Assembly: GCA_003612625.1 (NCBI GenBank)
Contig: RAZJ01000021.1
Span: 1-52,512 of the forward strand
Source: a bacterium 1XD42-1
GTDB taxonomy: Bacteria; Bacillota; Clostridia; Oscillospirales; Ruminococcaceae
DNA length: 52,512 bases
Reading direction: 5' to 3'
Made by a program: the position numbers and the translations under genes. A model generated the notes under the pieces. That model saw only the letters and a program-made list of their open reading frames with translations. It made no database searches and was not told the origin of the DNA. This document shows positions 17,218 to 24,120 of this stretch, one piece after another. Within the stretch, counting starts at the first letter, position 1; each line of letters opens with the position of its first letter.

Positions 17218-18705
17218 ATGTTAAGACAATTGGATATGGAGCAGACAATGCCGAAAGAAGAATGGGATTCTGTTTCACAAGGGCTGAAAATAAAATTAGG
17301 TGTTTTACAGCAAAAAGCCCGGGCATTAAAAATCCCTACTGTAATTGTATTAGAAGGATGGGGTGCATCAGGAAAAGGAAGTATGGTTTCCCGCGTCATA
17401 GGAAATTTAGATCCCCGTGGTTTTTCAGTATACAGCATCCTGCCGCCCAATGGAGAAGAAAAAAGATATCCTTGGATGCGGCGGTTTTGGGAAAAGCTTC
17501 CGGCTTATGGAGAAATGACGATTTTTGACAGAAGCTGGTACCAGGAAACGGCTGTTTATAATGAAGGGATGCCGGAAAGGCTCCAGGAGCAGTATTGGGA
17601 AGAAATCGAAGATTTTGAACGGCAGATTACAGATGATGGTTATGTTCTGTTAAAAATCTTTTTGCATATTACAAAAAAAGAACAGAAAAAACGTTTAAAA
17701 GCTTTGGAGAAAAAGAAAGAAACCCGTTGGCGTGTTTCAGAAAAAGACTGGAAACACCATGAAAAATACAACCACTATTTTTCTATTTTTAATAATATGA
17801 TCCAGCGGACCGATTTTTCTTTTGCTCCCTGGTCTTTGGTAGCGGCAAATGACCGGAGACAGGCAACATACCGGGTATTCAGCACCGTTATTTCCGCTTT
17901 GGAAAATGCCATTGCACAAAAAGAAAAGGAAAAACAACAAACCCCAGTTTCTACGCCAGCTATCCGCCTTTCTCTTGGAATGGATGCTTTGCCGATCCCG
18001 CTGTTAGCAGATGTAGAAGCCCAGCAGCCAATGGATGACGGAGAATACCGGGTAAAATTAAAGGCTTCCCAAAAACGTTTGTTTGAATTGAATAACCGTC
18101 TGTATCAGAAAAAAATCCCTATGATACTGGCATATGAGGGATGGGACGCAGCCGGAAAAGGCGGCAATATCAAACGTGTTACCAGCGCACTGGACCCCAG
18201 AGGCTATGAAGTAATCCCCATTGCAGCACCTTCTTCAGTGGAAAAAAACCATCACCATCTCTGGCGTTTCTGGAAGGCCCTTCCGCGGGATGGCCATATT
18301 GCTATCTTTGACCGCACCTGGTATGGGCGGTGCATGGTAGAGCATATTGAAGGCTTTTGTACACCGGAACAATGGGCCCGCAGCTTTGATGAAATCAACC
18401 ATTTTGAAAAACATCTGGCAGACTGGGGCGCAGTGATCTTAAAATTCTGGCTGCAAATTGACAAAGACGAGCAGCTCAGGCGTTTCCAGGACCGTCAGAA
18501 TACGCCGGAAAAACAATATAAAATTACAGATGAGGACTGGCGCAACCGGGAAAAATGGGATCAGTATGAAGATGCTGTCAACCTGATGCTGGCCCGTACC
18601 AATACAGCTTGGGCACCCTGGGTTATCGTAGAATCAGATAATAAAAAATATGCCCGTATCAAAGCCCTCCAGGAAATTATTTCCGCAATGGAGGCCCGCC
18701 TGTGA
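17218..18705 (+). CDS. pap: Polyphosphate:AMP phosphotransferase (double-domain PPK2)
   Basis: Transfers phosphate from polyphosphate to AMP, the activity of two-domain (class II) PPK2 enzymes. The 495 residues contain two tandem PPK2 domains: domain 1 with Walker A EGWGASGKGS (46-55) and lid/Walker B IFDRSWY (102-108), domain 2 with EGWDAAGKGG (near 306-315) and FDRTWYGR (near 364-371). Domain 2 keeps the canonical motif more fully, so it is probably the main catalytic half. ATG 17218 follows GAAAGGAAGG; the upstream frame to 17,092 crosses the promoter. Its stop overlaps the next gene by four bases. Confidence 0.9.
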   Translation: MLRQLDMEQTMPKEEWDSVSQGLKIKLGVLQQKARALKIPTVIVLEGWGASGKGSMVSRVIGNLDPRGFSVYSILPPNGEEKRYPWMRRFWEKLPAYGEMTIFDRSWYQETAVYNEGMPERLQEQYWEEIEDFERQITDDGYVLLKIFLHITKKEQKKRLKALEKKKETRWRVSEKDWKHHEKYNHYFSIFNNMIQRTDFSFAPWSLVAANDRRQATYRVFSTVISALENAIAQKEKEKQQTPVSTPAIRLSLGMDALPIPLLADVEAQQPMDDGEYRVKLKASQKRLFELNNRLYQKKIPMILAYEGWDAAGKGGNIKRVTSALDPRGYEVIPIAAPSSVEKNHHHLWRFWKALPRDGHIAIFDRTWYGRCMVEHIEGFCTPEQWARSFDEINHFEKHLADWGAVILKFWLQIDKDEQLRRFQDRQNTPEKQYKITDEDWRNREKWDQYEDAVNLMLARTNTAWAPWVIVESDNKKYARIKALQEIISAMEARL

Positions 18706-18986
18706 AATCCCAGACCCCGTGGGTCTATATTTTAGAATGTGCGGACGGGAGTTTCTATACAGGCTGGACGTATCATGTCCCTTCCCGGCTGGCTGCCCAT
18801 AATGCCGGGAAAGGGGCAAAGTATACCCGTTCCCGCAGGCCCTTGCGCCTGATTTACCAGGAACAAATGGAAAATAAAAGTGCCGCATTAAAACGGGAAT
18901 GGGCATTAAAACAATTATCCCATAAACAAAAATTAGCTTTGGTACAGGAAACTTTATCCAAACAGCCTTTTCTTTCAAAAATTTAA
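18702..18986 (+). CDS. GIY-YIG nuclease-superfamily protein (YhbQ-like)
   Basis: Small single-domain GIY-YIG protein of 94 residues. The variant motif is VYILECADGSFYTGWT, followed by RLAAHNAGKGAKYTRSRRP, which contains the conserved arginine-containing block, and an EWALKQLSHKQK helix. Proteins of this type are common in bacteria; the biological substrate is uncertain. The start is GTG 18702, overlapping the stop of the polyphosphate kinase gene (GTGA), so it is translationally coupled. An ATG is not available near the N-terminal motif. Confidence 0.85.
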   Translation: MKSQTPWVYILECADGSFYTGWTYHVPSRLAAHNAGKGAKYTRSRRPLRLIYQEQMENKSAALKREWALKQLSHKQKLALVQETLSKQPFLSKI

Positions 18987-19049
18987 GGGATCTTTGGTAA
19001 AAACATTTAAAAAAAATTACAATCCAATTACAAATCGGTAACAAAACGG

Positions 19050-19079
19050 TTGACAGAAGCTCATGCTCCATATTATAAT
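19050..19079 (+). promoter_or_regulatory. Strong promoter of the surface-protein operon
   Basis: Consensus TTGACA (19050-19055) and TATAAT (19074-19079) with an 18-base spacer; the RNA starts near 19086, about 29 bases before the first ATG. Its strength suits an abundant secreted product. Confidence 0.8.
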
Positions 19080-19114
19080 AATAGGCATAATAAAAGGAGA
19101 AGGTTGGGATCTGC

Positions 19115-19702
19115 ATGAAACGGATCTGTTGGATAGTGATTGGATTGCTGTTGATGGCGGGAAGCTTGCCAGCTTATGCGGCAACCGCAGAAAATGGATT
19201 CGCAGCAGTGGAAATCCGGGATGAAACCGCATTATTATTGGATTCCCACGGCGAAACCCAAGCGGAAATGACAGACGCAAAGGAAAACAGTGGGAATTAT
19301 CATTTTTCAGTGGCCCCGGGAAAAATTTATTATCTTTGCTTAGGTTCGTCAGAAAATTCTGCCACTTCTTTATTCCAGCTGGAAGGAGATGGCTTTTCTG
19401 AACCGGTAACAGCAGCAGAATTATGTGACAGTGATTTATTCCAGTTAAAGAATGATAAAGATGGTTCTGGTGCAGGTTTAGTCAGTGTATCCCCATGTAA
19501 AGAGCTTTCTTTGGGTGAGGATGATCCTTGTGCATGGCTGCAGTTTGTAGTGGCAAATACCGTATCGGAAGATACTTTAACAGCGGTTTGTAATATGACA
19601 TTTACAGCCCGCCGGGATGATGTTGACGGACGGTTTGCGGAAGGTGATTTTGCGACAATATCAGTCACCTTGGATATTGAAAGCCAGTCTGAGGATTTTT
19701 AG
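19115..19702 (+). CDS. Secreted protein related to the downstream surface protein
   Basis: A 195-residue exported protein of no family I recognise. A signal peptide (MKRICWIVIGLLLMAGSLPAYA) probably ends at residue 22. The mature part is acidic with beta-strand-like alternation and four cysteines. The C-terminal portion (FTARRDDVDGRFAEGD) resembles a stretch of the 402-residue protein downstream (LRARKDGNGFDENDE), and both have an earlier YYL/YYF strand, so the two seem to share a domain. It has no membrane anchor or sorting signal. A GGAGAAGG site precedes ATG 19115. Confidence 0.7.
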   Translation: MKRICWIVIGLLLMAGSLPAYAATAENGFAAVEIRDETALLLDSHGETQAEMTDAKENSGNYHFSVAPGKIYYLCLGSSENSATSLFQLEGDGFSEPVTAAELCDSDLFQLKNDKDGSGAGLVSVSPCKELSLGEDDPCAWLQFVVANTVSEDTLTAVCNMTFTARRDDVDGRFAEGDFATISVTLDIESQSEDF

Positions 19703-19709
19703 GAGGAAA

Positions 19710-19889
19710 ATGGATATTTTCAGTTTTAATCATGAGCCTTGGTTCCTGCAAAAAAATTTTTCCTCCGATGCAGTAATTTCTTCTAATCTTGCTACTTTTT
19801 TGATAGAGGACCTTGTGTTTTCTGCAAAAGGTTATATGAAATTAAAAAAATGGGAAAAAAGGCGCTTAAACGGAGGAGATAAACCATGA
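19710..19889 (+). CDS. Possible 59-residue protein between the two surface-protein genes
   Basis: ATG 19710 is preceded by AGGAGG, though only three bases away, and the frame ends with TGA at 19887-19889, overlapping the next gene's ATG (ATGA). The product is basic at its C-terminus (KLKKWEKRR) and has no signal peptide or membrane helix. No family is recognised. The ATGA overlap suggests real coupling, but a simple spacer with a chance open frame is also possible. Confidence 0.4.
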   Translation: MDIFSFNHEPWFLQKNFSSDAVISSNLATFLIEDLVFSAKGYMKLKKWEKRRLNGGDKP

Positions 19890-21094
19890 AAAAAGCGTGG
19901 GCCATGCTTGTGGCCGTCATGTTGTTGTTCAATTTGGTCGGGATGTCGGTATTTGCGGCAAGTGAGCACAACATACAATTTAAAGATAGTGGAATCCGCG
20001 TGGTTAATCAAAGAGGAACAAATATGTCAAAGTATTTTGTTACCAGTATCGGTGAAGTAACCACAGATAATTCAGACAGAGATGGTAATTGCCCTTTTGA
20101 TCAAACATATTATTTTCTCATCGATCCGGATCAGATTGATCACACAGATGCATCCAGTAATTATTTCAGAGTTACATTTTCAGACAAGAAAAATATGAAT
20201 AAATATTTGGATGGAAATCCGGAATTAACTACCAGATCTGTAGACGGTGTTCGCTATGCCGCAATTAAAGTAAAAGCTGTGGAATCTAATTCGACAGAAG
20301 AAGAAGAAGTACGCTTTACCATTAATCTCAGAGCAAGAAAAGATGGTAATGGATTTGATGAAAATGATGAATTTATTGCAGATTTCCGTTTGTTCTTTGC
20401 CAATGATGACGACTATTCCGGAGATGCCGATCCGGATGCCGGAGATCACCTTGTATTCAGGCCCGTCAACAATGATGACAACACCATTACATGGGGCACA
20501 GAAACTTATCCGGTAGCTACTTTGGAATTTGATGCCAGCAGTGACGCAGATGATTTCTATGCAAAGCTTTCCACAAAGACCAACAGCAGAATTTATGACC
20601 GGTATGGAGATCCCGCAGATGCAGAATTATTCTTCCGTACTTTCAGCGGTGACCATATTGATGCAACTTCCCGCGGCACTCTGACATTATATAATCCCTG
20701 GTATGATGACAATTACCGCTATGCTCCAGATCCCCGGGATATTTACATTTACCGTATTGTCGGAAGCGAATTAGAAGATATTACAAACCAGTTTACTTAT
20801 GTTGATGAAGATGATACACCAGAAGGGGTTGACGGTTGGGAAACCAGAACCCGTGTATTAGATGCTTATGTAATTTCTGATAAACGCTTAGATGATTACT
20901 ACGATGATGATTGGCCGCCGGTAGATGGCGATGAGCTGCCGCCTGACAATAATAATGGAACGACAGCACGGCCTATTAAACCTGGTTACAATAATGTTCC
21001 CTCTACTGGTTCTTATAACTTTGTACCAGTTGCATTGATTGCAGCAGCCCTTTCAGCAGGTGCTTTCGCTGTAACGCGGAAAAGGAAAAAATAA
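19886..21094 (+). CDS. Surface protein with NVPSTG cell-wall sorting signal
   Basis: A 402-residue secreted protein. A signal peptide covers residues 1-24 (cut after SVFA). The mature part is strikingly acidic, rich in Asp/Asn/Tyr with clusters such as NDDDYSGDADPDAGD, so calcium binding or extracellular scaffolding is possible. The C-terminus has a sortase-type signal: VPSTG (371-375) in place of LPXTG, a hydrophobic stretch (378-396) and RKRKK. I recognise no catalytic domain. ATG 19886 has GGAGGAG upstream. A strong terminator follows, so this ends the operon. Confidence 0.8.
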   Translation: MKKAWAMLVAVMLLFNLVGMSVFAASEHNIQFKDSGIRVVNQRGTNMSKYFVTSIGEVTTDNSDRDGNCPFDQTYYFLIDPDQIDHTDASSNYFRVTFSDKKNMNKYLDGNPELTTRSVDGVRYAAIKVKAVESNSTEEEEVRFTINLRARKDGNGFDENDEFIADFRLFFANDDDYSGDADPDAGDHLVFRPVNNDDNTITWGTETYPVATLEFDASSDADDFYAKLSTKTNSRIYDRYGDPADAELFFRTFSGDHIDATSRGTLTLYNPWYDDNYRYAPDPRDIYIYRIVGSELEDITNQFTYVDEDDTPEGVDGWETRTRVLDAYVISDKRLDDYYDDDWPPVDGDELPPDNNNGTTARPIKPGYNNVPSTGSYNFVPVALIAAALSAGAFAVTRKRKK

Positions 21095-21103
21095 TCTGTT
21101 ATA

Positions 21104-21147
21104 AAAAAACAGTAAGGAATCCTTTTTTGGATTCCTTACTGTTTTTT
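21104..21147. terminator. Bidirectional terminator after the surface-protein operon
   Basis: A long perfect inverted repeat, ACAGTAAGGAATCC with GGATTCCTTACTGT, T6 loop, A6 before and T6 after. It serves both the plus-strand surface-protein unit and the minus-strand flippase unit. Confidence 0.95.
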
Positions 21148-21159
21148 ATACGGAATATT

Positions 21160-22593
21160 TTAATGAGGCTGGGAACGGGGCCGGGAATGGCGGGCAAGAA
21201 CATGCTGTAAATTCATGAGTAAATGCTGCATATTAAACAGGATCATCAACAGGCAAAGCAAGGATTCATAGAGTATCCATTTCCAAAGAACAGGGATTGT
21301 CAATAAGACCCAGGCCTGTGCAATGAGGATTGATGAGTTAAATAAAACTTTCAGAGGATTCCAACGGATTCGTACAAAGTGATGCGTATTGATAATGCGG
21401 AATAAAAAGACTGCAAGATAACTGGCAAAGGTAGCAAAAGCGGCGCCATTTGCTTCATATTTCGGGATAAGCAGAATATTCAGAATCACATTGATAATTG
21501 CCCCAAGGATGGTTGTTGCCAAAGTCAGGCCGCTTTTTTTCTCTACCATATAGATGCTTCCTAAAAAAGTGACCAGACAGGAGAAAACAACAGAAATAAC
21601 TAAAAAAGGAACAAAAGTCCACGCTTGATAATATTTTTCAGAAGCCAGAATAGATATAAAAAGCTTTGCAAATAAAATCAATCCGGAGGCAGTCGTAAAA
21701 AGTAAGGCAGAATAAGCTGAAAAAATCTTGGTATAAAATTTATCCCGCCCGGGGCCGTTTTCCGTAATGGCAGACATTTGCCAGGCATCGGAAAAAATAC
21801 TGGATACTAAATTGATCATAGTAGGGATTTTATAAGAAACCCCATACAAGCCATTGATAGAATCGCCATTTTCCAGCATTGTGGTCAGCATGTAGCGGTC
21901 AGAAACATTTGTAATCCACCAAAATATACTGGTTGGAATGAGGGGAATCGAAAAACGGAGCATATTTCCCAGAACATGCCATTCCATATGTGCAAAATTG
22001 ATATATTTCCGTAGTCCTGCCATGCCAAATAAAAAACAGGCTGATAAAAAATCAGAACAAATAGTGGAAAGTACATAGCCAGGAACACCCAGTTTAAAAA
22101 CACTCAGAAATATAACATTAAAAAGGACAACCGTAACAGTAGACAGCATACCGTCAAAAGCATAAAATCGCACAAGCTGCCTGGCCCTTACAAATTGGGA
22201 ACATAAAGACCGCAGGCTGGAAGTTAATACATAAAAATAGATCAAATAAAAGTTTGACCGGACTTCTTCATTAAAAGGAATCCGGTTCAATAAAGGGGAC
22301 CAAAAAAGGAACAAAAGATAACCAGCAAAAATGGCACAGATTGCACCGGTAAAAACATCTGATTTCCGGTAATGCTTATCCAGGCCATAACGGATAATAG
22401 CATTTGAAATGCCAATCGAAACAACGGGGATCAAAAAATTGGCGGCCTGAAATAACAGATCGCCATTTCCCAGCTCACTAGGTTCCAATACGTGGGTATA
22501 ATAAGGGAGCATCAGGAAAGAAAGAAATTTGGAGCTGAAAGTGCCGATGGCAAAAATCAGCGTATTTGACATCAGTTTTTTGTATTTGTCCAA
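21160..22593 (-). CDS. Polysaccharide flippase (Wzx/MATE-like)
   Basis: Predicted integral membrane transporter of the polysaccharide biosynthesis (MOP/Wzx) superfamily, flipping lipid-linked glycan units across the membrane. The 477 residues contain about 14 hydrophobic segments, with the family N-terminus KKLMSNTLIFAIGTFSSKFLSFLMLPYYTH and the conserved patch FWWITNVSDRYML in the middle. It is the last gene of a three-gene minus-strand operon, 20 bases after the small export gene. No glycosyltransferases are next to it, so its glycan is unknown. Confidence 0.85.
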   Translation of the reverse strand: MDKYKKLMSNTLIFAIGTFSSKFLSFLMLPYYTHVLEPSELGNGDLLFQAANFLIPVVSIGISNAIIRYGLDKHYRKSDVFTGAICAIFAGYLLFLFWSPLLNRIPFNEEVRSNFYLIYFYVLTSSLRSLCSQFVRARQLVRFYAFDGMLSTVTVVLFNVIFLSVFKLGVPGYVLSTICSDFLSACFLFGMAGLRKYINFAHMEWHVLGNMLRFSIPLIPTSIFWWITNVSDRYMLTTMLENGDSINGLYGVSYKIPTMINLVSSIFSDAWQMSAITENGPGRDKFYTKIFSAYSALLFTTASGLILFAKLFISILASEKYYQAWTFVPFLVISVVFSCLVTFLGSIYMVEKKSGLTLATTILGAIINVILNILLIPKYEANGAAFATFASYLAVFLFRIINTHHFVRIRWNPLKVLFNSSILIAQAWVLLTIPVLWKWILYESLLCLLMILFNMQHLLMNLQHVLARHSRPRSQPH

Positions 22594-22613
22594 ATTGGGT
22601 CCTCCGTCATTTT

Positions 22614-23108
22614 TTAAGCAACAGCACTAAAAATACTGGCAACACCATAAGAAGCTGCCGTCATAATACATCCGGCAATTAAAACGCCAGCGGCAATGGA
22701 AGGCAAAGCATGACGCAGACGCATTCCTAATAGTGCAGCAATACCGGCTCCAGACCAGGCTCCCGTTCCAGGCAAAGGAATTGCCACAAAAAGTGTCAAT
22801 CCAATTACTTCATATTGGGTTACTTTGCTGGCTTTTGAGATCAGCTTATTTTCCAGCCGGGCTACAATGCCGGAAAATAAAGATCTCCGTTTCAGCCATG
22901 CAAAAACAGGACGTACAAATAAAATTAAAAAGGGGATCGGCAGTAAATTTCCTATTACAGAAATCAAAAATACCATATACCAGGGCATCCCTAAAGCAGC
23001 GCCAAAGGGAATAGAACCCCGCAGTTCAATTAAAGGAATCATAGAAATAATAAAAAGGGCAGCTTCTCTGCCTGCACCAAGGAAGAATTCAAAAATTTGT
23101 TCAAGCAT
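22614..23108 (-). CDS. Small multidrug export-like membrane protein (COG2426)
   Basis: A 164-residue membrane protein of the Sm_multidrug_ex family. It shows the conserved ISMIPLIELRGSIPFGAALGMPW region near residues 20-42 and the second family patch FVAIPLPGTGAWSGAGIAALLGM near 107-129. Four or five hydrophobic helices are visible. Despite the family name, transport activity is poorly established. Tight spacing (about 20 bases on each side) places it between the amidohydrolase and flippase genes in one operon. Confidence 0.85.
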   Translation of the reverse strand: MLEQIFEFFLGAGREAALFIISMIPLIELRGSIPFGAALGMPWYMVFLISVIGNLLPIPFLILFVRPVFAWLKRRSLFSGIVARLENKLISKASKVTQYEVIGLTLFVAIPLPGTGAWSGAGIAALLGMRLRHALPSIAAGVLIAGCIMTAASYGVASIFSAVA

Positions 23109-23129
23109 TTATATTCCCTCTCTTTAAAA

Positions 23130-23948
23130 TCAAAGGCCCGGATGGATATGAAGAAGTTCCTGGGCATTTTTATAATAGATTTGATCCAGAATATTTCCAG
23201 ATAAATCTTGCCTTTCCAGAAAATCCTGTATATTTTCTACCGTATCCCAGGGACAGTCTGTCCCAAATAAAATATGATCTGCTCCGCGGCGGCGTAAATG
23301 TTCCGCAAATAAAGATTCCCGGCCTTTGTAGCAGGAAGGCAGTACAGCCGTATCAAACCAGACATTCGGCAGGTCAAAAATTCTTTTATCCGGTTCCGCC
23401 CCGAAACCCAATCCTCCCATATGGGCGCCAATTAAGGTTAATTTGGGAAAATCCTGTGCCACTTGGACTAAGGCTGAAACAGGAGCATGAATGTCATTGG
23501 GTGAAACCGGATCAAATCCGGCATGGATTGTTAAAACCAGTCCTAAAGCGCTGATTTCTTCATAAATCGGGTAACAGCGGGTATCCTGAAAATAAAAATC
23601 CTGATAATCGGGATGCAGTTTAATCCCCCGTATCCCCATTTCTGCAATCCGGTGCAGTTCTTCAATAGCATCCGGCGCAAAAGGATGGACGCTGCCGAAA
23701 GCAAATAATTTTCCTTTGGATTCTGCCTGAGCCTTCCATGCAAAATCATTTACATTCCGCTGGCTGTGGGCTGAAGTGGCAATCGGCAGCATAATGCCTG
23801 CATCTAAGCCGCTGCGGTCAATAAAGTCCAAAGTACCTTGCAGTGTACCGTCTGTATTAGGCACAGTGCCGCAAATGGCACTTAATTTTTCCATTGTACC
23901 TGCCGCCAGTTTATCCGGAAAGCAGTGCATATGGCAATCTATTAACAA
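23130..23948 (-). CDS. Amidohydrolase-2 family TIM-barrel metal hydrolase
   Basis: Predicted metal-dependent hydrolase or decarboxylase of the amidohydrolase_2 family, substrate unknown. Metal-site motifs along the 272 residues are HxH in LIDCHMHCFP, GIKLHPDYQDF, IHAGFDP, LIGAHMGG and the terminal FGTDCPW aspartate. The start is taken as TTG 23,948, with GGAGGGG five bases upstream. An ATG at 24,014 lies upstream of the predicted transcription start (near 24,006), so it cannot be used from that promoter. It is the first gene of the minus-strand operon. Confidence 0.85.
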   Translation of the reverse strand: MLIDCHMHCFPDKLAAGTMEKLSAICGTVPNTDGTLQGTLDFIDRSGLDAGIMLPIATSAHSQRNVNDFAWKAQAESKGKLFAFGSVHPFAPDAIEELHRIAEMGIRGIKLHPDYQDFYFQDTRCYPIYEEISALGLVLTIHAGFDPVSPNDIHAPVSALVQVAQDFPKLTLIGAHMGGLGFGAEPDKRIFDLPNVWFDTAVLPSCYKGRESLFAEHLRRRGADHILFGTDCPWDTVENIQDFLERQDLSGNILDQIYYKNAQELLHIHPGL

Positions 23949-24012
23949 TTTTACCCCTCCAAATTTGGGTTTATAAGTCTGGCTGGAAAATTTTTTAACC
24001 CATAACTTATTC

Positions 24013-24041
24013 ATTATACCGCGGGTTTTGCCTGTTGTAAA
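24013..24041 (-). promoter_or_regulatory. Promoter of the amidohydrolase operon
   Basis: Minus-strand TTTACA (24036-24041) and TATAAT (24013-24018) with 17-base spacing. Its -35 lies only three bases from the -35 of the divergent copA promoter, so the two probably compete or are co-regulated. Confidence 0.7.
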
Positions 24042-24044
24042 GCC

Positions 24045-24073
24045 TTGACAGACGGATTGGGAAGGTGTACAAT
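24045..24073 (+). promoter_or_regulatory. Promoter of copA
   Basis: TTGACA (24045-24050) and TACAAT (24068-24073), 17-base spacer. The start point near 24080 lies immediately before the GC-rich element at 24085-24104. Confidence 0.8.
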
Positions 24074-24084
24074 AAAATCAAATT

Positions 24085-24104
24085 CTCCCCTGGGGGGTGG
24101 GGAG
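24085..24104 (+). promoter_or_regulatory. Probable CsoR operator
   Basis: CTCCCC-TGGGGGGT-GGGGAG, a GC-rich pseudo-palindrome just downstream of the copA start point in otherwise AT-rich DNA. CsoR proteins bind GC-rich pseudo-palindromes of this kind, and a csoR gene ends this operon. The pairing is inferred from position and composition. Confidence 0.65.
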
Positions 24105-24120
24105 ATGAAAGGAGTGCCTC

